Positions 1-9,259 of a stretch of 32,943 nt of DNA are shown one piece after another. The DNA lies in the NCBI GenBank assembly GCA_902553845.1, contig CACDMG010000004.1, positions 1 through 32,943 on the forward strand, read 5' to 3'. Position 1 is the stretch's first letter. Every line of letters begins with the position of its first letter. The position numbers and the translations under genes are program-made. Origin of the DNA: an uncultured Pelagibacteraceae bacterium (GTDB taxonomy: Bacteria; Pseudomonadota; Alphaproteobacteria; Pelagibacterales; Pelagibacteraceae). The notes below the pieces were generated by a model. It saw nothing but the letters and a program-made list of their open reading frames with translations, searched no databases and had not been told where the DNA came from.

Positions 1-95
1 CTCACAACAACACTTGAGTCTGTTGCCCCTAATTTTTTTGCTAGATCTAAACAATAAGATGCTTTTTGTGATAAATATTCCTGATTTTTTATCAT
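1..95 (-). CDS. pmbA: TldE/PmbA family protein, N-terminal fragment (runs off left edge)
   Basis: Reverse complement from ATG at 93-95 reads MIKNQEYLSQKASYCLDLAKKLGATDSSVVV..., typical of the PmbA/TldE N-terminus; directly follows tldD with a TAATG stop/start overlap. Confidence 0.7.
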   Translation of the reverse strand, partial: MIKNQEYLSQKASYCLDLAKKLGATDSSVVV

Positions 96-1513
96 TAAAG
101 TTTTGTACCACCTACAGTCATCTTATTAATTAATATTGAAGGTTGAGCTACTCCAACAGGAACACCTTGACCAGCTTTACCACAAGTTCCAATACCTGGA
201 TCTAACATCATATCATTTCCAACCATTGATACTTCTTTTAATATAGATGGACCATCACCTATGAGAGTTGCACCTTTAATAGGTGATCCAATTTTACCAT
301 TAATAATTTCGTATGCTTCAGTACAATTAAATACAAATTTGCCTGAAGTAATATCAACTTGTCCACCACCAAAACTGACCGCAAAAATACCTTTATCAAC
401 TGACTTAATCATTTCCTCTTGAGTATGGTTGCCATTTAGCATCATAGTATTTCTCATTCTTGGAAGTACTATATGTCTATAATTTTCTCTTCTTCCACTT
501 CCAGTAGACCTGGTTTTCATTAATCGAGCGTTTAATCTATCCTGCATGAAATTTTTCAATATTCCATTTTCAATTAAAACTGTTTTCTCTGTAGGAGTTC
601 CTTCGTCATCTATTGTGAGGCTTCCTCTTCTATTATCTATAGTTCCATCATCAACAATAGTAACACCCTCACTTGCCACCTTCTGGCCCATTAGGTCATG
701 AAATGCAGATGTTTTTTTTCTATTAAAATCTCCTTCTAACCCGTGCCCAACTGCTTCATGAATTAAAATAGCAGGCCAACCGGGTCCTAGAACAACTTTC
801 ATTTCACCTGCTGGAGCAGGTTTGCTCTCTAAATTTATTGAAGCTATTCTTAAAGCTTCGTCACAAACATTTTTCCAATTGTCTTCCTTTAAGTATGCAT
901 CATATGATTTTCTTCCCCCAACACCGTAAACACCTGTCTCTTTTCTTCCATTTTTTTCAAGCATTACTGTTACATTAAATCTAACTAAAGGACGAATATC
1001 AGTAAGTGTTTCACCACCAGATCTAATTATTTCTATAGACTTTTGTTCTCCAAGAAAATTTGCTGTTACTTGCTTTACATTATTATCTTTTGTTCGAAGA
1101 TAATTGTTTACATTATTTAAAATCTCAATTTTTTCATTTAGTATTTTTTGATTTATTGGATTAATATTTTCATAATATTTTTTATTAGATTTTGGTATTT
1201 CATGATTATAAACACCCTTGGCAGATTTTAGTGTAGATTTTAAATTTTCGGAAGATTGTTTTAGTGAATTTTTGGATATCTCATTTGAATGGGAATAAGC
1301 AACAATTTCATCTGAGATAGCTCTAAATCCAAAACCTAAGTCCGAGCTATAATTAGAGTTTTTAATTTTATTATCATCTAACAAGATTGACTCAGATTTG
1401 GAATTTTCTAAATATAGCTCTCCATCATCACATTTCTGTAATGTGTCTGAAATTATACTTTCAACATCACTTCTGGATAAATCTGATTTTTCAAAGAAAT
1501 TACTCATGGTCAA
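95..1513 (-). CDS. tldD: Metalloprotease TldD
   Basis: 472 aa; HEAVGHGLEGD zinc-binding motif and GGGQVDITSGKFVFNCTEAY C-terminal signature of TldD. Confidence 0.95.
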   Translation of the reverse strand: MTMSNFFEKSDLSRSDVESIISDTLQKCDDGELYLENSKSESILLDDNKIKNSNYSSDLGFGFRAISDEIVAYSHSNEISKNSLKQSSENLKSTLKSAKGVYNHEIPKSNKKYYENINPINQKILNEKIEILNNVNNYLRTKDNNVKQVTANFLGEQKSIEIIRSGGETLTDIRPLVRFNVTVMLEKNGRKETGVYGVGGRKSYDAYLKEDNWKNVCDEALRIASINLESKPAPAGEMKVVLGPGWPAILIHEAVGHGLEGDFNRKKTSAFHDLMGQKVASEGVTIVDDGTIDNRRGSLTIDDEGTPTEKTVLIENGILKNFMQDRLNARLMKTRSTGSGRRENYRHIVLPRMRNTMMLNGNHTQEEMIKSVDKGIFAVSFGGGQVDITSGKFVFNCTEAYEIINGKIGSPIKGATLIGDGPSILKEVSMVGNDMMLDPGIGTCGKAGQGVPVGVAQPSILINKMTVGGTKL

Positions 1514-1598
1514 CTATACATAGTTTGTTTAATCGAATTTTCAACATGTGTATTTTACGCATATACATAACATCATTTTTTTGTAAATTATTACTTAA

Positions 1599-1946
1599 AT
1601 GAAAGTTTATTTTAATAATTCCTGTAAAATATGTAAGGCCGAAATTGACTTATATAAAAAAGAAAAAATTCAAGATATTGATTGGATTGATATTACAGAT
1701 AATACTTTAGCCACAAAAGAAACTTCTAAAAATGATAAAGAACTCTTTCGAAGGCTTCATGTAAAAGATGGTGAAAAAGTTTTAGAAGGTGCAGAAGCTT
1801 TTTTATTAGTTTGGAAAAAAATACCTAAATATAAATTTCTATATAAATTTTTTAAATTACCAATAATCTTTAATATTTTTTCATTTACTTATGAAATAGT
1901 CGCTTTTTTTCTTTATCTAAAAAATAAAAAGCAATTAAAAAATTAA
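1599..1946 (+). CDS. DUF393 / thiol-disulfide oxidoreductase DCC family protein
   Basis: 115 aa; N-terminal YFNNSCKICKAEI (DxxCxxC-like) and overall DCC family pattern. Confidence 0.75.
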   Translation: MKVYFNNSCKICKAEIDLYKKEKIQDIDWIDITDNTLATKETSKNDKELFRRLHVKDGEKVLEGAEAFLLVWKKIPKYKFLYKFFKLPIIFNIFSFTYEIVAFFLYLKNKKQLKN

Positions 1947-2236
1947 CTTGTAAAAAATATCAAGAATTTACTCAATAATGACATTGAGGCTATAAACATA
2001 ATAAGCACAATGGAATACATCAACAAGATAACTTTATTTTTTTTTCTCCTTAGTCTTACAAAATCTTTATCATCTAAATCTGAAATATCTCGTTCTCCAA
2101 CAACAGGATAATCATAAGTAAATCGCCAAGTACTGTCTCCAAGTCTAGTATCTAAATTATTATAATACGTTATCCAAGCAATTACATATCTTAACAATAA
2201 ATATAAAATAATTAAAAAAATTGTTCCAAAAAACAT
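1943..2236 (-). CDS. Small hypothetical membrane protein
   Basis: 97 aa, two predicted hydrophobic segments; tandem with upstream minus-strand genes. Confidence 0.6.
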   Translation of the reverse strand: MFFGTIFLIILYLLLRYVIAWITYYNNLDTRLGDSTWRFTYDYPVVGERDISDLDDKDFVRLRRKKNKVILLMYSIVLIMFIASMSLLSKFLIFFTS

Positions 2237-2265
2237 TTAAGATAATACCTAATTGAGAATAATTT

Positions 2266-3453
2266 TTAATTAATATTTTTGTCTCTTTTTCTTGCGATAA
2301 GCTGTGTTAAAGAGTCAACCATTGTGTCGGAGGCCTTAAATATATCTACATTTCTAAATTCGTGAGAAATATTTTTTTCTGGATTTGTTTTATCTTCAAT
2401 TATAATTCCTTCATCTGGTGAATTATTCTTTATATAAATAAGCAGTAACCATTCCTCATCTTCAGACTCATCCCATTTTATAAATACTTCCCCTGTTTCA
2501 AACCTTCGGTCAATACATCTAAAAATAGACATATCTCTAGTAATATGTCTTTTATTAAGTTGAAAAACTAAACTGCTTGCGCTTCTGTAAAAACTCTCTA
2601 ATGCAAATTCTACTTTTTGTCTTGCTAGGGTGTATTCTTTTTCTTTTAATAATAATGTTTCTCGATCCTCATCACCTTGTAACTTAACTCCAAGTGCCTC
2701 TACTCTCTCTTTTATTTTTTGATCTCTAATTATTCTGTATTTTTCTTTGAGTTTATCGATTCTTTCTTGTAATCCAGTGTAGTTTTCTCTTTTTTCCTGT
2801 AGTGAAATTTTTTCTAACTTTTCTAATTCTTTAACTTCTCTTATTCTAAATTTTTCTATTTGTTTGTCTAATTTTAATTGTTTTAAAAATTGTTTCTGTT
2901 TTTCAGCTTGTTCAATTCTTAAAAGAGCTTGTTCTTTTCTCAGAAATAATTTTATATCTTTTGTTCTCTGTTTTTCTAATCTAGCTTCTTCCCTAAGTGC
3001 TTGTTCTTTAAGTTTTACTCTTAAATTCTCTTCCTTCTTTTTTTGTTTTTCAAAAGCCAATTTTGTTTTTCTCTCATTTTCAATTTTTTCAATTTGCTGT
3101 CTTCTTTTTTCATCATGTTTTAAAATTTTGTAATTTGATATTGTTTCTGAAATTTTATCAAAAAAACTTTTTATATATTTTTCTAAACTAAATTTTATTT
3201 GAATATTTAATTCTGGCTTTAGGGATAACTGCCATTTTACTAATTTTAAAGCTAAACTATCTTTTTTAGCTTTACTGGTATCAATTTTATTTTTGATTAT
3301 TTTACTTTTTTTTAATTTTATTTTCTTAATTTTTTTTTTTGATTTTACTCGTGATTTTTTTTTGATTTTTTTAACCCTTTTGAACTTTTTAATTATTGGT
3401 TTTTTTTTCTTAATTTTATTTTTTCTTTTAATTTTTTTTTGTTTTTTTTTCAT
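2266..3453 (-). CDS. Hypothetical protein with Lys-rich N-terminus, Glu/Lys coiled-coil middle and a C-terminal globular domain
   Basis: 395 aa; MKKKQKKIKRKNKIKKKKPIIKKFKRVKKIKKK... tail, charged heptad-like middle, then a mixed C-terminal domain (ITRDMSIFRCIDRRFETGEVFIKWDESEDEEWLLLIYI). Confidence 0.8.
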   Translation of the reverse strand: MKKKQKKIKRKNKIKKKKPIIKKFKRVKKIKKKSRVKSKKKIKKIKLKKSKIIKNKIDTSKAKKDSLALKLVKWQLSLKPELNIQIKFSLEKYIKSFFDKISETISNYKILKHDEKRRQQIEKIENERKTKLAFEKQKKKEENLRVKLKEQALREEARLEKQRTKDIKLFLRKEQALLRIEQAEKQKQFLKQLKLDKQIEKFRIREVKELEKLEKISLQEKRENYTGLQERIDKLKEKYRIIRDQKIKERVEALGVKLQGDEDRETLLLKEKEYTLARQKVEFALESFYRSASSLVFQLNKRHITRDMSIFRCIDRRFETGEVFIKWDESEDEEWLLLIYIKNNSPDEGIIIEDKTNPEKNISHEFRNVDIFKASDTMVDSLTQLIARKRDKNIN

Positions 3454-3482
3454 TGTTGAGGAAAATACGTTCTATCAATAAT

Positions 3483-4670
3483 TTATTGATAAATATAGTC
3501 TCTAGTCACAGGTGTTGATCTATAATTTTTGGTAAGTTGAAACTGATAAACAACTTGATCACCCCACTTAAAGGCCATTTCACAACCAGCGAGATAAAAT
3601 TCCCACATTCTAAAAAACTTTTCATCAAACATATTCACAATTTTATCTTTATTTTTTAAACAATTCTCTTTCCAATGTCTTAATGTGTGAGAATAATGAA
3701 GTCTTAAAACCTCTATGTCAGTAACAATTAAACCAGCATTTTCTATTGGTGTAGTCACCTCACTCAAACTAGGTGTGTATCCACCAGGAAAAATATATTT
3801 TGTAATCCATGGATGTGGGTCTCTAGGAGGATTAACAGATCCGATTGTGTGTATTAGTGAAATACCATCATCTTTCAACAAATTTTCAACCTGTTTGAAA
3901 AATTTTTTATAAAATTTTCTACCAACATGTTCAAACATCCCAACACTTACTATTCTATCAAATTTTTCTTTTAACTCTCTATAATCCATTAACTTGAACT
4001 TTACCTGATTCTGTAAATTCATTTCTTTAGCTTTTTGATTGCAATAATTAAGTTGGTTTTCTGATAAAGTGATCCCAGTTACTTCACAGCCCGCACTTTT
4101 TGCAATATCAATTGCCAATGAACCCCAGCCACATCCAATATCTAAAACTTTTTGATTTGGTTTGATGTTTAATTTTTTTATAATATGTTGGATCTTATTA
4201 TTTTGAGCAGTCTCAAGACTATCATTTTCATTTTTAAAATAAGCACACGAATATTGTCTCTTTGGATCTAAGAATAAATCATATAAGTCATCTTTAATAT
4301 CATAATGATGGGATACATTCATTTTAGATTTTTTTATAAAATTAAAATTAGTTAAATATCTATAAGAACCACGTAATCTATTAATTAAATAACTAAAAAA
4401 ATTTAATTCACCTCTACCAATATTCATCAACGCTAAATCTAAAAAATCAGTTAAAGATCCATTTTCAATTACAATTTCCCCATCTGTATAAGCTTCACCA
4501 AAATAAAGATCAGGATGAAATAATAGTTTATAATGTAAATTTTTATTTAAAATTTTTAATTTTATAGGTTTTTCCTTAGGCTCACCAATTATGTACTCTT
4601 TTGAATTTGCATCCACTAAAATGAAACCATCTTTTTTAAAAATTTTATTTAAAAATCTTGCTAGTTGCAT
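3483..4670 (-). CDS. cfa: Cyclopropane-fatty-acyl-phospholipid synthase family methyltransferase
   Basis: 395 aa; VSHHYDIKDDLYDLFLDPKRQYSCAYF and VLDIGCGWGSLAIDIAK SAM-binding motif. Confidence 0.93.
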   Translation of the reverse strand: MQLARFLNKIFKKDGFILVDANSKEYIIGEPKEKPIKLKILNKNLHYKLLFHPDLYFGEAYTDGEIVIENGSLTDFLDLALMNIGRGELNFFSYLINRLRGSYRYLTNFNFIKKSKMNVSHHYDIKDDLYDLFLDPKRQYSCAYFKNENDSLETAQNNKIQHIIKKLNIKPNQKVLDIGCGWGSLAIDIAKSAGCEVTGITLSENQLNYCNQKAKEMNLQNQVKFKLMDYRELKEKFDRIVSVGMFEHVGRKFYKKFFKQVENLLKDDGISLIHTIGSVNPPRDPHPWITKYIFPGGYTPSLSEVTTPIENAGLIVTDIEVLRLHYSHTLRHWKENCLKNKDKIVNMFDEKFFRMWEFYLAGCEMAFKWGDQVVYQFQLTKNYRSTPVTRDYIYQ

Positions 4671-4671
4671 A

Positions 4672-5556
4672 TTAAGCTGCCAATTTCGATTTAATTTGAA
4701 AATCGAGTTTCTTTAAACTTTCCATTAAATTATTCTCACTTTCACTGTCTAATAGATCCAAAGGTGGTAATACATTCTCATAAATTTTATCTTCTTTAGA
4801 TTTAAAAGTATGAAGGGCTGAAATTAAATTATATTTTTCAAAAGCATTTCTCACATCAATTAATTTTTGATTATACATTTGCTTTTTTCCTGAAAAAAAA
4901 TCATCATAAACTCTTCGAGCAAGTTGAGCAGTGACGTTGCATGTCGCAGTTATGATACCTGAAGATCCAAGCTCTAGTCCTTTTAATAATTTTGATTCTG
5001 AACCTGGCATTAAAGAAAAATTTTCTAATTTTAACTTTTCAAATAAATTATATGAACTATCTTTAACTCCCACTATTTGTTTTGGAAATCTTTTTACAAG
5101 TTTTTCTACACATTCTAGACTAAATTTATAGCCACACAGTTTTTCAAAGTTGTACAGAATTATTTGACATTCAGGAATTGCATCAACGACTTTAGAATAA
5201 AAGTTTAGTACATCTTTATCTTCATATTTGTAATAAGCTGGAGGCATAATTAAAAAATTTTTAAAACTCAATGATGTTGCTATTTTCATAAAATTGATAG
5301 TTTCATTCAATGAATTTAAACCCGTTCCAATCAAATATTTATCTTTATACTTACTTTCAGATAATTTATTTAATAACTTTATTTTTTCAGAAATAGGTAT
5401 TAGTTGAGCTTGCCCTGTACTTCCAAAAATTGCTGTTCCATGACAGCCTTGATCGATTAATTTTTCTGCATGGTTTATGGTTTTTTCAATATTTAAGCTC
5501 AAATCAGAATTTAAAACTGACATTGAAGCTGCAAAAATTCCACTTATTTTTGTCAT
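4672..5556 (-). CDS. Dihydrodipicolinate synthase / N-acetylneuraminate lyase family aldolase
   Basis: 294 aa; GCHGTAIFGSTGQ motif, ILYNFE Tyr region and IVGVKDSS Schiff-base Lys. Confidence 0.85.
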   Translation of the reverse strand: MTKISGIFAASMSVLNSDLSLNIEKTINHAEKLIDQGCHGTAIFGSTGQAQLIPISEKIKLLNKLSESKYKDKYLIGTGLNSLNETINFMKIATSLSFKNFLIMPPAYYKYEDKDVLNFYSKVVDAIPECQIILYNFEKLCGYKFSLECVEKLVKRFPKQIVGVKDSSYNLFEKLKLENFSLMPGSESKLLKGLELGSSGIITATCNVTAQLARRVYDDFFSGKKQMYNQKLIDVRNAFEKYNLISALHTFKSKEDKIYENVLPPLDLLDSESENNLMESLKKLDFQIKSKLAA

Positions 5557-5605
5557 AATAAAAATTTATATAAAAAATATACTCAGTAATGTTTATAAAT
5601 ACCAT

Positions 5606-6568
5606 ATGAAAATTTTAGCAATTCAAAATAGAATGGGTATCGGTGATACAGTTATTTTTTTACCTTTTATTAAGGCTTTATATAAAAAATTTAATTCGCC
5701 TATAAGTTTACTTGTCAAAGAGAGTTCAAAAGCAGATCAATATTTATTTCAAACAAATTATATAGATAGAATTCTAATTTTAGAAAGAGACAGTAATAAT
5801 CACAGTCGACATAGTGGCTTTTTAGGAAATTTCAATTTAATCAAAGATTTAAGAAAATATAATTTTGATAAAATCTTTATTTTTAATTCTTCTTTAAGAT
5901 TTAATCTAATTGCAAGATTATCAAAAATTCCAGAAATTTATCAGTACCCTTTGTTTGATAAAAGAAAACAGCACATTACTGATACTCCTAAAAAATTCAT
6001 GAAAGATAAATTGGATTTAAATGTAAATGAAGATCCTAATATTCAAATCAGTGATGAGTCAGTATTGGAAGCTATGAAAAAATTTCAAATTAATAAAGAT
6101 GAATTAAATATTCTTTTAGGTATAGGTGGCTCTGGGTCTACAAAAAGAATACCTTCTAGAATATTCTTAGATGTTATGGATAAAATCTTAAAGATTAAAA
6201 AATGTAAATTTTTTCTTGCAACAGGTAAAAATAATGAAGAACAAATAATATTAAATGAAATTTTAAACTCCAAATTCAAAAATTTATGTATACCATTAGA
6301 TAATTTTTCAATTAAAGAGACTTTACCTATTATAAAAAATTGTAATATATCTATATGCAATGACTCAAGTTTCAGTCATTTATCATCAGCATTGAATATT
6401 AAAACAATTACTTTAATGGCCGATACTCCTTTAATATATGGAAATTACAGCTCTAACATGTTTCCAATAATTCCTGATGGTGAGGAAACAGTAAGACATA
6501 ATACTTTAGGTAAAGAAAAAATAGATCCACAAAAAATTTTCGATAAAATGCTTGAAATCAATAATTAA
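5606..6568 (+). CDS. Glycosyltransferase family 9 (heptosyltransferase-like)
   Basis: Start MKILAIQNRMGIGDTVIFLPFIKALYKKF typical of GT9; C-terminal CNISICNDSSFSHLSSALNIKTITL motif. The ORF extends to 5477, but the internal Met at 5606 gives the family-typical start and avoids overlap with the divergent gene. Confidence 0.85.
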   Translation: MKILAIQNRMGIGDTVIFLPFIKALYKKFNSPISLLVKESSKADQYLFQTNYIDRILILERDSNNHSRHSGFLGNFNLIKDLRKYNFDKIFIFNSSLRFNLIARLSKIPEIYQYPLFDKRKQHITDTPKKFMKDKLDLNVNEDPNIQISDESVLEAMKKFQINKDELNILLGIGGSGSTKRIPSRIFLDVMDKILKIKKCKFFLATGKNNEEQIILNEILNSKFKNLCIPLDNFSIKETLPIIKNCNISICNDSSFSHLSSALNIKTITLMADTPLIYGNYSSNMFPIIPDGEETVRHNTLGKEKIDPQKIFDKMLEINN

Positions 6569-7068
6569 GAAATATCATTTAAAACAATATCCTTAGCTTC
6601 ATTTACGATCGAAGAAAGTCTAGAAGTTTCGGGAGAAATATCAGGATGAATCTTTTTTTGGATTTTTATATATGCTTTATTAACTTCATCTTTAGTAACT
6701 TTTTTATTCATATCTAAATTTAAAATTTTATATGCTTCCGAAACAGTTATAGAAGATTGATTATTTAAATTTGATTGATTAAAAGAAAATCTTCCTGATC
6801 TCCTTAAAGTTTGAATTAGTCTAAATAGTGAAATTAGTTGAAAAATAGATAAGCCTTTTAATTTTAACAGAGCAAGACTTGCAAGAGTGAGAGGCAAAGT
6901 TAATAAAAATCTGCCACCGATCGCAAACAAAACTGCTAAAAATATAAGACCAATTATTATCAAAATTCTGAGGGATTTTGATATTTTTTTAGAAGATATG
7001 TTGCTAATGAATTTCAATAGAAAATAAAAAATAGTCAATATTACTACTGTATAAATTATTATATTCAT
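6565..7068 (-). CDS. J-domain (DnaJ-like) membrane protein, Tim14/Pam18-like layout
   Basis: N-terminal hydrophobic segments and C-terminal J-domain with HPD (KKIHPDIS). Start moved to the internal Met (MNIIIYTVV) because the longer ORF overlaps the divergent gene. Confidence 0.75.
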   Translation of the reverse strand: MNIIIYTVVILTIFYFLLKFISNISSKKISKSLRILIIIGLIFLAVLFAIGGRFLLTLPLTLASLALLKLKGLSIFQLISLFRLIQTLRRSGRFSFNQSNLNNQSSITVSEAYKILNLDMNKKVTKDEVNKAYIKIQKKIHPDISPETSRLSSIVNEAKDIVLNDIS

Positions 7069-7082
7069 ATATTTGTACCTAA

Positions 7083-9158
7083 ATGAAAGTACCACAACTT
7101 AAAAAAAAACCAGAGTTAAAATCTTGTCACAATATTACATGGGAAGATGATTATAGTTGGGTACATCAAGGTAACATTCTTGAAGTTTTAAGAGATAGCT
7201 CAAAATTACTTCCAGAAGTAAGAGAATATCTTGAGCAAGAAAATGAGTATACAGAGTATAATTTAAAAGATACCAAAGAATTTCAAAAAAAAATATTTAA
7301 TGAAATCAAAGGTAGAATAAAATTAGATGATGAGTCTTTAAAGTTTAAAGATTACCAATATGAATATTGGTCAAAAACTACAACTAAAGGAAATTATTCC
7401 ATAAAACTCAGAAAAAAAATTGGCTCCAACGAAATTGAGGAAATTTGGAATGGAGATAAAGAAAAAGAAAAATTACAGACTGAATATTTTGGTGTCGGTG
7501 ATTTAGAAGTAAGTTACAACGACAAATATTTAGCTTATTCGTTAGATTTAAAAGGCTCTGAATATTTTACAATATATCTAAGAGAAATCTCATCTGGAAA
7601 ATTAATTTCAGAAAAAATTAAGGATACTAGTGGAAGTATTACATTTAGTTTAGATGACAATTACATTTTTTATTCAAAACTTGATGAATTTCATAGACCT
7701 AGAAAAATTTTCAGACATAAAATAGGATCATCTCCCGATAAAGATGAGCTAATTTTTGAGGAAAAAAGTGATGCCTTTACAGTAGGAATAAGTCTAAGCT
7801 CAGACGAAAAATACTTTTTTATCACCACATCAGATCATAATACGTCAGAACAATATTTCTTTAGGATAAATGAAAAAAGTCCAGCGCCAAAATTAATTAA
7901 AAAAAGGAAAAGAGGCATACTTTATTCGGTAAATTCATGGGATAATCATTTTTATTGCCATACAAACGAGGATGCAGAAGATTTCAAAATTGAAAAATGT
8001 GATGATTTAATTAATCAAAATTGGGAAATTTATATTCCTCCCAAAAATGAGGTTCTTATAGGAGGATTAATATTCTTAAATGATTGGATCATCAGAGGGG
8101 AAAAATCTAATGCTTTAGGGAAATTGTTTGTAAAAAATAAAAAAACAGGTTTTGAAGAAGAATTAAAATTTACTGAAGAAAAAGTTATTGTGCCTGGTAT
8201 TTCATTAATACAAAGGGATAAAAATACTGACATGGTTTATTTATCATATTCATCACAAAAAACACCTAGCAAAACTTATTTGTTCAATTTAAAAACAAAA
8301 GAAAAAAAACTAGTTAAAGAACAAGAGATACCATCAGGTCATAATCCTGATGACTATATAGTGGAAAGATTAGAGTGCCCATCTCATGATGGAAGATTAG
8401 TTCCAATAACAATTACTAGACATAAAAAAACTAAAATTGATGGATCAGCTAATCTACTTTTATATGGTTATGGATCCTATGGAAGTTCAATGACACCAGA
8501 TTTTTCATCAACTAAATTTAGTTTAATTGATAGAAATATTATTTGGGTAACTGCCCATATTAGAGGTGGGATGGAAAGAGGCATGAAATGGTGGAAAGAG
8601 GGAAAACTTCTCAATAAAAAAAATACTTTTGAAGATTATATCTACTCTGCAAAATATTTAATTGAAAAAAAGTATACCTCTAAAGGAAAAATAATCGGCA
8701 TGGGAGGATCTGCAGGTGGTTTGTTAATGGGAGCTGTTGTAAACCAAGCACCACAATTATTTTTGGGAATTATAATGGCAGTCCCATTCGTAGATTCTCT
8801 AACTACAAATCTTGATCATTCTTTACCTTTAACAGTTGGTGAATTTGATGAATTTGGAAATGCAAAAGATAATAAGGATCATTTTGATTATATATTTTCA
8901 TATGCTCCTTATAACAATATTAAAAAAATGGACTATCCTAATATATTAATCACAACTAGTTTGAGTGATAATAGAGTCTTGTTTGATGAACCATTAAAAT
9001 ATACCGCTAAGCTAAGAGATTTAAAAACGGATAATAATTTACTTCTTTTGAAAACTGAAATGAATGCTGGTCATGGGGGTAAGTCTGGGCGAGATGGTGC
9101 TATTGAAGAAATTGCTCTTGATTATGCATTTATTTTAAAAATCACAAAAAAAATTTAA
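7083..9158 (+). CDS. ptrB: Oligopeptidase B (S9A prolyl oligopeptidase family)
   Basis: 691 aa; N-terminal WEDDYSWVHQ, catalytic GMGGSAGGLLMG, C-terminal NAGHGGKSGR. Confidence 0.93.
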   Translation: MKVPQLKKKPELKSCHNITWEDDYSWVHQGNILEVLRDSSKLLPEVREYLEQENEYTEYNLKDTKEFQKKIFNEIKGRIKLDDESLKFKDYQYEYWSKTTTKGNYSIKLRKKIGSNEIEEIWNGDKEKEKLQTEYFGVGDLEVSYNDKYLAYSLDLKGSEYFTIYLREISSGKLISEKIKDTSGSITFSLDDNYIFYSKLDEFHRPRKIFRHKIGSSPDKDELIFEEKSDAFTVGISLSSDEKYFFITTSDHNTSEQYFFRINEKSPAPKLIKKRKRGILYSVNSWDNHFYCHTNEDAEDFKIEKCDDLINQNWEIYIPPKNEVLIGGLIFLNDWIIRGEKSNALGKLFVKNKKTGFEEELKFTEEKVIVPGISLIQRDKNTDMVYLSYSSQKTPSKTYLFNLKTKEKKLVKEQEIPSGHNPDDYIVERLECPSHDGRLVPITITRHKKTKIDGSANLLLYGYGSYGSSMTPDFSSTKFSLIDRNIIWVTAHIRGGMERGMKWWKEGKLLNKKNTFEDYIYSAKYLIEKKYTSKGKIIGMGGSAGGLLMGAVVNQAPQLFLGIIMAVPFVDSLTTNLDHSLPLTVGEFDEFGNAKDNKDHFDYIFSYAPYNNIKKMDYPNILITTSLSDNRVLFDEPLKYTAKLRDLKTDNNLLLLKTEMNAGHGGKSGRDGAIEEIALDYAFILKITKKI

Positions 9159-9167
9159 TTTTTTATT

Positions 9168-9174
9168 CTTGAAA
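9168..9174 (+). promoter_or_regulatory. Candidate heat-shock sigma factor (RpoH) -35 element
   Basis: Exact CTTGAAA; 14-nt spacer then CCTACTTA at 9189, compatible with an alphaproteobacterial RpoH -10; upstream of hsp20. Confidence 0.5.
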
Positions 9175-9259
9175 AAAAAATAATAATTCCTACTTATAAA
9201 TAGTAGGTCGCCTATTGGGGCTTACAAAAATAAACTTGCTTAAAAAAAGGAGGATATAT

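Noticed and set aside
1387-1602. 71-aa plus-strand ORF overlapping tldD start
   Set aside because: Mostly antisense to tldD, no recognisable motif
2864-3133. 89-aa Cys/Phe/Ser-rich ORF
   Set aside because: Antisense shadow of the coiled-coil coding region
3293-3481. 62-aa Phe/Leu/Ile-rich ORF
   Set aside because: Exact antisense of the Lys (AAA) tail of the 2266-3453 gene; TTT codons make artificial Phe
5477-5605. N-terminal extension of the GT9 ORF
   Set aside because: Overlaps the divergent DapA-like gene and lacks homology character; MKILAIQNRMGIGDT at 5606 is the natural start
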